Source: Phycisphaerae bacterium
GTDB lineage: Bacteria > Planctomycetota > Phycisphaerae > FEN-1346 > JAACEH01
Assembly (NCBI GenBank): GCA_012729015.1
Contig: JAAYDY010000012.1
Span: forward strand, 1 to 64,000
DNA length: 64,000 nucleotides
Reading direction: 5' to 3'
Each line of letters opens with the position of its first letter. The stretch's first letter is position 1. The notes under the pieces were generated by a model. That model saw nothing but the letters and a program-made list of their open reading frames with translations, was not told where the DNA came from and searched no databases. Shown in pieces: positions 40,499 to 47,734 of this stretch. A program made the position numbers and the translations under genes.

Positions 40499-40920
40499 GC
40501 GAGCGCCGCGGCCATCTCTTTCTCGAGTGCCGGACTGTCGAGCCGGTCCTCGGCCGCCTTCAGGGCCATCGCCTCCAGCGTCCGGAGCTTGCCGAGGGCT
40601 TTGGCCAGGAGCCGCCGGCGCTCCCTGGGGAAAAAACCCACCAGTTCCTCCAGCAGCGCGGTGGTCGCCCCGTCGATGGTGTCCCCGGCCATCGCCCGGC
40701 CGAACTCCTCGTCCGACACCTGCCGGGCGTCAGCCTCGGGCTTGCAGAGCGAGTAGACCAGGTCACAGAGGAGCACCGGGTCCGAGACCAGCTGCTCCAG
40801 CAGCTTGCCGTCGACGACCTCCAGCAGGTTCACGCCCAGCAGGCCCTTGACGCGCTTCACGGCGTCGACGTTGACCGTGACGCTCCAGGTGCGGCCCGTG
40901 TTGTCGGTGAAAGTCTTCAT
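40438..40920 (-). CDS. Phage tail assembly chaperone (gpG-like)
   Basis: A 160-aa acidic helical protein (MKTFTDNTGRTWSVTVNVDA, LEQLVSDPVLLCDLVYSLC, ALLEELVGFFPRERRRLLA) lying between the tail tube region and the tape measure. This is the place and style of tail assembly chaperones, which coat the tape measure during tail assembly. AAAGGAG precedes the ATG. The coding end overlaps a second frame (40196-40498) that probably provides a frameshifted long form. Confidence 0.68.
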   Translation of the reverse strand: MKTFTDNTGRTWSVTVNVDAVKRVKGLLGVNLLEVVDGKLLEQLVSDPVLLCDLVYSLCKPEADARQVSDEEFGRAMAGDTIDGATTALLEELVGFFPRERRRLLAKALGKLRTLEAMALKAAEDRLDSPALEKEMAAALARLGDSSGSLPESSVSTPDR

Positions 40921-40930
40921 GCGGCTCCTT

Positions 40931-41509
40931 TCAACTGATGGTCAGCGTGCCCGTCGCGCCCGAGTGGGCCGGCGTGTAATCTCCCAGGGGACCGGTCCCG
41001 TTTTCCCAGTGCACGGTCAATGTCCAGAGATTGGGCTCGACCGGCATGTCGCCGTTCATGGGGGCGATCACCCAACGGTTGTTGTCGTGCCACAAGTACC
41101 ACGTCTGGCCCGCCAGCTTCCACCGCGGCAGCTCGTCCACCAACCCGAACGGCTCGTAGGTGCCAGCCAGGAGCGCTGGCGTCGTCTCGCCGGTGCCGGT
41201 CAGCTTCTCGCGGATCGTGAGCGTGCCGCTGGCGCCGAAACCGGGGGCCGGCTCGTAGTCGCCGACCGGCGAGTCGCCTTGCGGGCCAATCCAGTACGGG
41301 TACTGCGGCGTGATGTAGTAGCCCAGGTCGTCCGGGCAGGTCACGTACCAGCGGTCCGTCTCGGCGTTGAACCAGAGCAGCAGGTTCCACTCCGGGCTCA
41401 GGCGATAAGTGCTCTGGCCGTCGTGCGTGCCAAAGAGAGCCCAGACTCCGGCCAACGCAAACGGCGAGGTGACGCCAGAGCCGACTAAGGGTTTGCGATG
41501 GTCTTCCAC
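40931..41509 (-). CDS. Phage protein with two similar beta-rich domains
   Basis: About 192 aa, with two related units of about 85 residues. The first runs from ALAGVWALFGTHDG through LSPEWNLLLWFNAETDRWYV to GFGASGTLTI. The second runs from LLAGTYEPFGLVDELP through LAGQTWYLWHDNNRWVIA to HSGATGTLTI. Both end in (A/S)xGTLTI. This internal duplication suits a virion decoration or tail protein. The start is uncertain: a GTG at 41509 overlaps the tail tube gene by 25 nt and has no clear binding site. It stops 10 nt before the chaperone start. Confidence 0.6.
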   Translation of the reverse strand: MEDHRKPLVGSGVTSPFALAGVWALFGTHDGQSTYRLSPEWNLLLWFNAETDRWYVTCPDDLGYYITPQYPYWIGPQGDSPVGDYEPAPGFGASGTLTIREKLTGTGETTPALLAGTYEPFGLVDELPRWKLAGQTWYLWHDNNRWVIAPMNGDMPVEPNLWTLTVHWENGTGPLGDYTPAHSGATGTLTIS

Positions 41510-41934
41510 TGGGGCGCGTTGGCCGAGTAGGTCGGCTTCACCGTGACCTTGACCGTGATCGCCTCTTCGAGCGACTCGTCGCGCGAGAAGTCCAGCACGG
41601 CGCAGTCGGCCCACAGGCCCTTGGAGCCGGTCTCGGTGATCGGGCCGGTCATGACGGCGATACCGATCACGGTATCGTTGAAGTAGGCGTCCTCGACGGC
41701 CGTGAACCCGTCGTCATCCGGGTCCCAGATCATCTCGAACTCGATGGAGCCTTCCTTCAGGGTGCCCACGCTGGCCTTCCAGCCGGCGTTGGCCCGCGTG
41801 GTGACGTCGGCCTCGCCCTTCTGGAGGCCCATCGAGACGTTCTTGACGTTCGCCAGCTCCGTCCAGGTGGGCGTGCCGCCGATGCCCGCGGCGCAGAAGT
41901 AGAGCTTCGCGTCTTTGCCGAGTTTCACAGACAT
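41485..41934 (-). CDS. Major tail tube protein
   Basis: A 149-aa protein with the usual pattern of siphovirus tail tube proteins: a start MSVKLGKDAKLYFC, then WTELANVKNVSMGLQKGEAD, VTTRANAGWKASVGTLKEGS, IEFEMIWDPDDDGF and a beta-rich C-terminus ending in a Lys/Thr-rich segment. Tube proteins stack as hexameric rings around the tape measure. GGAG precedes the ATG at 41934; a longer reading frame upstream runs into an unusual 10-bp repeat and is not likely coding. Confidence 0.75.
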   Translation of the reverse strand: MSVKLGKDAKLYFCAAGIGGTPTWTELANVKNVSMGLQKGEADVTTRANAGWKASVGTLKEGSIEFEMIWDPDDDGFTAVEDAYFNDTVIGIAVMTGPITETGSKGLWADCAVLDFSRDESLEEAITVKVTVKPTYSANAPQWKTIANP

Positions 41935-41978
41935 GTTTCGTTCTCCTGCCCGCCGTGCGGGCATCTGGCTTCGTACCT

Positions 41979-42068
41979 TCCCGTTCCGTCCCGCCTCATC
42001 CCGTTTCGTCCCGCGACATCCCGGCACATCCCGCTTTATCCCGGGTAATCCCGGTTTATCCCGCCTTC
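41979..42068. repeat. Nine-unit 10-bp array, TCCCG every 10 nt
   Basis: TCCCG occurs at exactly 10-nt steps at 41979, 41989, 41999, 42009, 42019, 42029, 42039, 42049 and 42059, with variable 5-nt spacers often ending in A. On the coding strand it reads CGGGA(T). It fills the gap between the connector gene stop and the tail tube leader. The invariant core with diverged spacers suggests selection on the core or on spacing. Confidence 0.85.
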
Positions 42069-42760
42069 ACCGACGATGCCCACAGCCGGGGCAGTTCGGG
42101 TTGCACCTTCCTGAGTGCCGGCTGCATGTAAGGCCTTGCCGCCACGTAGATGACCTTGAACATCGGACCGTAGAGTTCCTCGTTCAGCCGGTTGGCCCGG
42201 TCCACCTGTGCGGCGGTCTGGAGCTTCGTATAGACCACCCGCCCGCCGCGCACGTCGACCTCGCCTCCGTCGCCCATCTTCCGCCGGCGTCGCTGCTTGT
42301 TCCGCACCCGCGTGCGGCCGCCGAACTCCAGCGTTTCCGGCGCGCCCGAGCCGCGGGCAAACCCCACCGGCCCGATCACCACCGATTGCGCCACCGGCTC
42401 GAAGGCGTAGAACAGGTTCTTCCTGATCCACGGGTGCGGCTTGATGGCCCGCGGCGGCTCGCCCGGCCGCGACGCGCTCGGGTCGGCGGCCGGCTTCTTC
42501 CGCTTCCCGCCCACGATCAGCCGCTCTTGTTCCTTGCGGCTTGTGACGTATCGCATCGAGGTCTGGGCCACGCGGCGGATGCGGCGCCCGGCTTCCTGAA
42601 GGGCCTGCCGGTTCTTCCGGTCCATCAGCTTCGTGACGCGGTCGCGGTCGAAGAACCACTTCTTCACGTCGAACCGCAGGCCGAAGGCGGCCCGCGCTGC
42701 GCCGCCGGGATTCATCCCGCCGCTCAGAACTCTGCCGAAGATGCTCCCGAAGCCCGCCAT
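42056..42760 (-). CDS. HK97 gp10-like head-tail connector / minor tail protein
   Basis: A 234-aa basic protein. RNRQALQEAGRRIRRVAQTSM near residue 60 and IKPHPWIRKNLFYAF near residue 110 are typical of the HK97 gp10-like neck/tail completion family. They are followed by VAQSVVIGPVGF and a C-terminal YVAARPYMQPALRKVQPEL. GGAGAGA precedes the ATG. It lies in the expected place, before the tail tube gene and after the tail terminator-like gene. It would join the filled head to the tail. Confidence 0.7.
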   Translation of the reverse strand: MAGFGSIFGRVLSGGMNPGGAARAAFGLRFDVKKWFFDRDRVTKLMDRKNRQALQEAGRRIRRVAQTSMRYVTSRKEQERLIVGGKRKKPAADPSASRPGEPPRAIKPHPWIRKNLFYAFEPVAQSVVIGPVGFARGSGAPETLEFGGRTRVRNKQRRRRKMGDGGEVDVRGGRVVYTKLQTAAQVDRANRLNEELYGPMFKVIYVAARPYMQPALRKVQPELPRLWASSVKAG

Positions 42761-42770
42761 TCTCTCTCCG

Positions 42771-43199
42771 CTACTTCACCACCCGGAACGTCACCGTCAG
42801 CACGCTCGTGAACTGCCGCAACTCCTCCAGGTGCCCCGGCGAGTACACCGGCTCGTTCTCCGTCCGCAGCCACGAGGCGCTCGGGTAGGCCGTGAGCCGT
42901 CGCAGCCGGAAGAACGTCGCGATCTCTTCCACCAGGCCCATCAGCGGGTCGATCTGGGCATTGGTCTCGGTCGAGAGCTTCTTCTGCACCGCCACGTCGA
43001 CCGACACGTCGTACTGCACACTCGTGCGGCTGACCGTGACCGCCTCGACCCCCCTGGGCACCACCGTCACGTGCAGCGCCGCCATCTCCTTGAGGTCGAA
43101 CTCCGGCCGGTAGAGCCGCGCGGCCGTCAACTCCTGGCTGAACGTGCCCGCGTTGAGCTCGGTCACCACGGCGTCGGCGATGTCCACGATCAGGGCCAT
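42771..43199 (-). CDS. Hypothetical phage neck protein, possible tail terminator
   Basis: A 142-aa protein (VVTELNAGTFSQELTAARLY, LHVTVVPRGVEAVTVSR, VSVDVAVQKKLSTETNAQI). The alpha/beta pattern, with a helix followed by long strands and an LMGLVEEIATFF helix, and the position just before the gp10-like gene suit a tail terminator or tail completion protein. The two genes are 10 nt apart. No exact family is recognised. Confidence 0.58.
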   Translation of the reverse strand: MALIVDIADAVVTELNAGTFSQELTAARLYRPEFDLKEMAALHVTVVPRGVEAVTVSRTSVQYDVSVDVAVQKKLSTETNAQIDPLMGLVEEIATFFRLRRLTAYPSASWLRTENEPVYSPGHLEELRQFTSVLTVTFRVVK

Positions 43200-43200
43200 G

Positions 43201-43914
43201 TCAGTGGTTCTCGATTACCTTGGGCGGCGTCGGGAAGGCCGGTCCGACCTCGCCGCCCGCCGCCACCCGGAAGTACCAGACCTCGCCGTCACTGATTCCA
43301 CTCAGGCCGCCCCTGGCCGTCACGCTATACGCGCCCGGCCCGGTCGGCGACCACGTCTCCTCGCCCCAGCCGACCACTGTGCCGTCGCCGTTGAGCGGCA
43401 TCAGGTTGGTGTAGCCGGTGCCGGAGGCGATCACCCGCAGGAGCAGCAGATAGCGTTTGTTCGGTTGGAGCGCCGGCACGGCGACGGGTGCGACGAGAAA
43501 CTCGCCCGGCGTGCCGCCGTCCAACCCCTGGGCCTGGCCGTCCCAGCCGCAGGCCACGTGCGTCTCTGAGAGCAGTGTCCAGCCGGCCGGATTGGCGGCC
43601 GCGTCCCCGTCGTCACTGCGACCGTTGCCGTTCTCGTCGCGCCAGAGCCACAACTGCACCGCCGACAGTTCGGCGTCGGCCCCGGCCTGGTCACCCGCGA
43701 GCCCGCCGCCACGGTGAGCCGTGGCCGTGACGTGCTCGAACACCTCGATCCTGGCCGGCAGCGCCGTGCCGTCGCTACAGGCCACGCCGTTGACCGACAC
43801 GAGATGCCCGACCGGCCCGGCGCACTCGGTCCAGGTGAACCCGGCGGCTGCAACGACGCCGGCCAGGCACGAGGCCACGAGAGTCAGGGCGACTATCGAG
43901 CGGAACCGTCGCAC
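43201..43914 (-). CDS. Exported beta-rich protein inside the phage head-tail region
   Basis: About 237 aa with an N-terminal signal peptide (RRFRSIVALTLVASCLAGVVAAAG), likely cleaved after the Ala run. The mature part is beta-rich with an acidic Asn/Gly/Asp stretch (WLWRDENGNGRSDDGDAA) that resembles a calcium-binding EF-hand-like or dockerin-like loop. The GTG at 43914 is preceded by GGGGAGG; the ATG at 43929 overlaps that site. It lies between the virion connector gene and two more exported proteins on the same strand. I do not know the family. A fibronectin-like fold is possible (FTWTECAGPVG, GEVWYFRVAAGG). Confidence 0.6.
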   Translation of the reverse strand: MRRFRSIVALTLVASCLAGVVAAAGFTWTECAGPVGHLVSVNGVACSDGTALPARIEVFEHVTATAHRGGGLAGDQAGADAELSAVQLWLWRDENGNGRSDDGDAAANPAGWTLLSETHVACGWDGQAQGLDGGTPGEFLVAPVAVPALQPNKRYLLLLRVIASGTGYTNLMPLNGDGTVVGWGEETWSPTGPGAYSVTARGGLSGISDGEVWYFRVAAGGEVGPAFPTPPKVIENH

Positions 43915-44894
43915 AACATGCCTCCCCATCCCAGACGCCTGGCCCGCTCCACGGCCGCCTTCAGGGCATCGCCCGTGAGCCGCGGACCGGCCACATAGAT
44001 TGCTTTGCCCGGCAGGAGCTTCCGTCCCTTCGCCAGGTTCGTCTCGACCACCTTGTCACTCTCCCACGCGGCGCGGGCGAAGAGGCCATAGAGCACCAGG
44101 GCGTCGGGTCTGACCGCCTCGACCTTGGCCATCGCCTGCTCCGGCGACCCGGTCACGGTCAGGCTGCACAGGAGCCACACCGGGAGCCCCGGCCGCGCCG
44201 CCCGCACCACTTTGGCGACCGCCTCGGCCCGCGGTGCGTCCAGCGTCGCGTTCGGCCGGAAATCGTGATTCGTCTCTTCCCAACCCACGATCACCGCCAC
44301 CGCCTGGGCATCGGCGGCCAGGTACTCGGCCAGCGGCTTCAGCGGCGTCGCGTCATTGGCAGTGACCGCCACCAGGTGCGGCCGGGCCGGCGGATCGTCA
44401 TGCCGGGAGGCCGACCAGACGACAACCGGACAGACATCATCCGACGCGACCGGCGCGGCTCCGCGCCACGAGGGCCAGAACCAACCGTCGAGCCAGGCGG
44501 GCGCCGCCGGCGGCTGGAATGCAGCCTTGGCCATGTCGAGTTGCCCCGTCAGCATGGCCGCCTGTTCGCCGCCGCCCGCATGCACCAGGGCCGGAGCAAG
44601 GGCCGTCGTCCGCGCGAACATTGGCGACGTGCCGCCTACCGTCACCGTTCTGGCTGTGAGCGCCCCGCTGCCGTCAACATTCGCCGCGCCAGCGGCGCCG
44701 AAGGTGAATCGCGAGATCACGAGCGGCCGCGCCGCAGGCCTCTCGACCGCGGCGACCTGCGGGGCGCTCTGCCGCCACTGGGGCAGCGGAGCGACCTCCG
44801 GCGGGGCCTCGCCCGGGCGCAGGGCCAGGTAGCCCAGCGCCACCGCGGCCACGACCGCTCCGCCCGCGACGACCTTCTTCGTGGTCTCGCTCAC
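43893..44894 (-). CDS. Membrane-anchored or exported protein, unknown family
   Basis: About 333 aa with an N-terminal hydrophobic helix (VVAGGAVVAAVALGYLAL, residues 8-25) followed by a Pro/Ala-rich linker and a globular domain. The C-terminal 170 residues alternate strands and helices (AVAVIVGWEETNHDF, LPVWLLCSLTVTG, DALVLYGLFARAAWE, RRLGWGGMLCDGSA) in a way that suggests a TIM-barrel-like, perhaps glycosidase-type, fold; that is a guess. The GTG start overlaps the stop of the preceding exported protein (GTGA). It overlaps the next gene by 22 nt. It is co-transcribed with phage structural genes, so a role in the lysogen or at the cell wall is possible. Confidence 0.58.
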   Translation of the reverse strand: MSETTKKVVAGGAVVAAVALGYLALRPGEAPPEVAPLPQWRQSAPQVAAVERPAARPLVISRFTFGAAGAANVDGSGALTARTVTVGGTSPMFARTTALAPALVHAGGGEQAAMLTGQLDMAKAAFQPPAAPAWLDGWFWPSWRGAAPVASDDVCPVVVWSASRHDDPPARPHLVAVTANDATPLKPLAEYLAADAQAVAVIVGWEETNHDFRPNATLDAPRAEAVAKVVRAARPGLPVWLLCSLTVTGSPEQAMAKVEAVRPDALVLYGLFARAAWESDKVVETNLAKGRKLLPGKAIYVAGPRLTGDALKAAVERARRLGWGGMLCDGSAR

Positions 44895-45952
44895 AGGCCA
44901 AGCTCCCTCTTGAGGTCCGGAATCGGGTCATGGATCGGCGCGTCGCCTTCCTTCTGCGGCTGGAACAGGTTCACGTAGTCCGTGGCCCGCTTCCAGTGGC
45001 CGTCGATGGCCTTGATGACCTTCGCCAGGCGGTGCACGTTGACCGAGAGGTTCCCGGTGTCGACGTCGCCGGCAACGCCCCGCAGCGCCGCCTCGGCCAG
45101 TTGAAAGGCCTCCTTGTTGCGGCCCTGCAGGAGGAGCAGATTGACGCGGGCCTCGGTCTTGAGGTCGGGGTTACTGGCCAGGACCGCCGTCACGGCCGCG
45201 CCGATGGCGTCGTCCGCCGGGATCGTCACGCCGTCGAGCAGGTTCGTGCCGCCCGCCCCGTCCTTCAGGTAAGTCTGGTAGTCGGCCGTGGTCTGGGCCA
45301 GGTTCGGCGTGCGATTCTTGACCATCCACGTGTTGACGGCGGTGACATAGTCGGCGTGGTTGGCAACCGGCATGATGGCCAGCAGTCGCTTCAGGGCTAC
45401 CTTGTCCGCCAGGGGCCAGGCCTTCCACAGGGCCACCTGCGTGAACTTCGCCAGACTGGCCGCGGCCACCAGGTGCTTCGGCTCGGCTCGACCGAGATAG
45501 ATGCCCAGGCCATCGGCCACGCGCTGCGCCGGGGGCGCAAGGCCCGGCGTGTCCACGTAGCGTAGGGCCATCGTGCGATAGCAGTACCAGCGGCCATAGA
45601 GCACACCGACCAGCCGCGGCTTGTCGCTCGCACTGGCGGCGTCGATGGCCGCAGTGATCTTCTCCGTCAGGCCAACCGTGTCCTTGCCGAAGCCGATCAG
45701 GTCCCCGTAGAGCTGGATGTAGGCTACGCCCCTGGCCACTCCCGTGAGGACATCGGCCTTGGGCAGCAGCGCCGCCAGGTACTCGCCCCGCAGCTTCGCA
45801 TCGTAACCCGGCACGGCCGTGGTCAGGCTCGCGGGCGGGTCGCCCTGGCCCAGGCGGGCCGTCTGGGCCTCGACCGTGGCACTCGTCTCAGCCTGGCCGA
45901 AGGCCGTGGCCGCCAGAACCAACATGATCAACATCGCCGTCGCGTACTTCAT
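44891..45952 (-). CDS. Exported helical-repeat protein, unknown family
   Basis: A 353-aa protein with a clear signal peptide (YATAMLIMLVLAATAFGQAE, cleavage probably after FGQA). The mature part is alpha-helical with Ala-rich helices (AKLRGEYLAALLPKADVL, RVNLLLLQGRNKEAFQLAEAAL) reminiscent of TPR or similar solenoids. AAAGGAG precedes the ATG. It is the first of three exported-protein genes that overlap or almost touch (44891-45952, 43893-44894, 43201-43914). Nothing shows a virion role; it could be periplasmic. Confidence 0.62.
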   Translation of the reverse strand: MKYATAMLIMLVLAATAFGQAETSATVEAQTARLGQGDPPASLTTAVPGYDAKLRGEYLAALLPKADVLTGVARGVAYIQLYGDLIGFGKDTVGLTEKITAAIDAASASDKPRLVGVLYGRWYCYRTMALRYVDTPGLAPPAQRVADGLGIYLGRAEPKHLVAAASLAKFTQVALWKAWPLADKVALKRLLAIMPVANHADYVTAVNTWMVKNRTPNLAQTTADYQTYLKDGAGGTNLLDGVTIPADDAIGAAVTAVLASNPDLKTEARVNLLLLQGRNKEAFQLAEAALRGVAGDVDTGNLSVNVHRLAKVIKAIDGHWKRATDYVNLFQPQKEGDAPIHDPIPDLKRELGL

Positions 45953-45979
45953 TCGTTCTGCTCCTTTCGCAGTTGTGTG

Positions 45980-46327
45980 TCAGAACTCGGTGACCAGCAG
46001 TCCCTTGGCCTCCTCCGAGGCGCAGATGGCCGTGATCACCCCTGTGTAGAGGTTGGCCGCCGTGATGGCGAATGAGCCGCCGTAGGCATTGAGCTTGATG
46101 CCCGTGCCGACGGCGGGGTTGGCCCCCAGCTTGATGTAAAGGTCCGTGTCGCTGTCGTTGACGAGGACGGCGCAGATACGGTTGGCATTGGCCGCGAGGG
46201 CGATCCGCCCCGCGCTGGTCACGTCAACCTTGTTGGTGCTGGCGGTTGCCGCCGAGCGGTGGGCCACGACCTGTTCGCCACGATCCGTGATCTCGATGTC
46301 GGCCGAGCCGATCCATCGCCTGGTCAT
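45980..46327 (-). CDS. Small hypothetical phage protein
   Basis: A 115-aa beta-rich protein (GRIALAANANRICAVLVNDS, TDLYIKLGANPAVGTGI) without known motif. It sits between a holin-like gene and the exported proteins. The repeated pattern of short strands would suit a small virion or head-fibre protein. Confidence 0.5.
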   Translation of the reverse strand: MTRRWIGSADIEITDRGEQVVAHRSAATASTNKVDVTSAGRIALAANANRICAVLVNDSDTDLYIKLGANPAVGTGIKLNAYGGSFAITAANLYTGVITAICASEEAKGLLVTEF

Positions 46328-46331
46328 ACCG

Positions 46332-46571
46332 TCAGCCTCCGAATACGACGCGCCACAGACCGCCGACCGCCAGCGTCGACGCCGCCCCGATCAGAATCCA
46401 CAGCAGCCGCCCCCTGGTCCGCTCCGCCGACTCCAGCCGGTCCAGCCGCAGCTGAATGCCGGGTTTGCCGTTGCCGCGGATGGCCTCGTCCAGCAGGTCG
46501 AGCTTGCGGTGCATTCCCGCGAACTCGCCCTTGCAGACATCCTCGTACCGATCGGTGCATTCGCCGCTCAT
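46332..46571 (-). CDS. Small membrane protein resembling hemolysin XhlA / holin-associated proteins
   Basis: A 79-aa protein: charged amphipathic helix (KLDLLDEAIRGNGKPG, LRLDRLESAERTRG) followed by one C-terminal membrane helix (LLWILIGAASTLAVGGLW). This is the build of XhlA-like lysis-associated proteins and of tail-side membrane anchors. The ATG at 46571 overlaps the stop of the upstream gene by 4 nt. Confidence 0.6.
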   Translation of the reverse strand: MSGECTDRYEDVCKGEFAGMHRKLDLLDEAIRGNGKPGIQLRLDRLESAERTRGRLLWILIGAASTLAVGGLWRVVFGG

Positions 46572-46942
46572 TCGCCCACCTGCTTCGTGTGAACCCGGAT
46601 CGCCAGCCGGTACGGGTCGCTCCAGCGCCAGCACAGCTCCTGACCGGGGCCGACCACTTCGTACACCAGCGTCTCGCCGCCGACACTTTCCCTGATCCTG
46701 TCGCCCCGCTCCGGGGTGAAGGCTGCGCCGCCCAGCACCAGGTCCGCCGCCGTGATGATGAAGTCGCGGGCCTCGAACCGCTCACTGACGCCCGCGCCGC
46801 TGTCGATCTCGAAGGTCGTCCGGCCGACCGTGGCCGGCACCTGGACCTCGGCCTGGCCCCGGCAGTAGGTCACCGGTTTGGCCAGGTGCTTCCGTCGCTG
46901 CCCGTCCAGCCAGGCCGAGGATTGCTCCAGGAGGTCCGCCAC
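46568..46942 (-). CDS. Hypothetical phage head-tail joining region protein
   Basis: A 124-aa protein (TVGRTTFEIDSGAGVSERFE, ADLVLGGAAFTPERGDRIRE) with a beta-rich core. It lies straight after the decoration protein gene (2 nt) and overlaps the membrane protein by 4 nt. The RGDRI...V(G/Y) pattern resembles small head-completion proteins; no family is claimed. Confidence 0.55.
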   Translation of the reverse strand: MADLLEQSSAWLDGQRRKHLAKPVTYCRGQAEVQVPATVGRTTFEIDSGAGVSERFEARDFIITAADLVLGGAAFTPERGDRIRESVGGETLVYEVVGPGQELCWRWSDPYRLAIRVHTKQVGE

Positions 46943-46944
46943 GG

Positions 46945-47658
46945 TTACACCGTGCTCAGGGCGCAGCCGTCGTTGGAGACCACGCTCCAGCGATTGTTGG
47001 CGCCGTTCGCCTTGCCGATGAGCAGAATGGCGTCGCCGGCGTCACCGAGGGTGATCGTGTTGTTGCCCGTCTGGTTGACTGTGGTGGCACAGGTGATCAC
47101 GCAGTCCCCGCCGTCGGTTTTCAGGGAGATCAGCAGCAACTGCCCGACATAGGTCGGGGCGGCCAGGGTCCGCGTCTCGGCGGCCGCCGTGACAATGTCC
47201 ACGTGGCCGCTGTCGGTGACCGGGATGGCCCCGGCAGCGCCGGGGTCATCGATCTCGGCCGTCAGCGCGTTGTGCACGGTGTTCGTGACCGTGACCGGCC
47301 CCGACCAGAGCACCCGGACCGTCTCGGCCGTGGCCCCGGCCGCCGACTGAGCGAAGCCGATGAAGGTGTTGCCGTCGGCGGTGGTGGTCGCGCAGCCCGT
47401 GCCGACCGTGCCGCCGTAGGGATTGCCGTCGGCGTCCCAGTAAAGGGCCGCCCCTTGCGCCTGCTGCTCATTGGCCTTGACGACGTCGAAGAGGCCCCGC
47501 ACGGCCAGCGCCCCGAGGGCATTGGCCTCGATGGGCACTTTCGTCACGCCGATCATCGACCCCAGCACCACCACCTGCCCGGCAGCCACCGCCGCCGAGG
47601 GCGTGTAGTCGATGCTCGCGCCTTCCTGGATAAACCTCGCCTGAAACGCCTGCGCCAT
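46945..47658 (-). CDS. DUF2190-like capsid decoration protein
   Basis: A 237-aa protein. Its first 120 residues (QEGASIDYTPSAAVAAGQVV, ALAVRGLFDVVKA, GAALYWDADGNP, GFAQSAAGATAETVRVLWSG) follow the DUF2190 pattern, a family of beta-tulip capsid cement proteins encoded next to major capsid genes. The C-terminal 110 residues (TLAAPTYVGQLLLISLKTDGG, CATTVNQTGNNTITLGDAGD) form a second beta-rich unit often seen as a separate capsid-attached domain. It lies directly after the capsid gene, as expected. Confidence 0.75.
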   Translation of the reverse strand: MAQAFQARFIQEGASIDYTPSAAVAAGQVVVLGSMIGVTKVPIEANALGALAVRGLFDVVKANEQQAQGAALYWDADGNPYGGTVGTGCATTTADGNTFIGFAQSAAGATAETVRVLWSGPVTVTNTVHNALTAEIDDPGAAGAIPVTDSGHVDIVTAAAETRTLAAPTYVGQLLLISLKTDGGDCVITCATTVNQTGNNTITLGDAGDAILLIGKANGANNRWSVVSNDGCALSTV

Positions 47659-47734
47659 GTCTTGGTCTCCTTGTCTGCGGCCCGCAGCCGCCTGTGTTCA
47701 GGTGTCGTTACCGTTCACGCCCCTGGGGGGAGGC

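Noticed and set aside
41979..42068. CRISPR array
   Set aside because: The repeat core is only 5 nt with 5-nt spacers; CRISPR repeats are several times longer.
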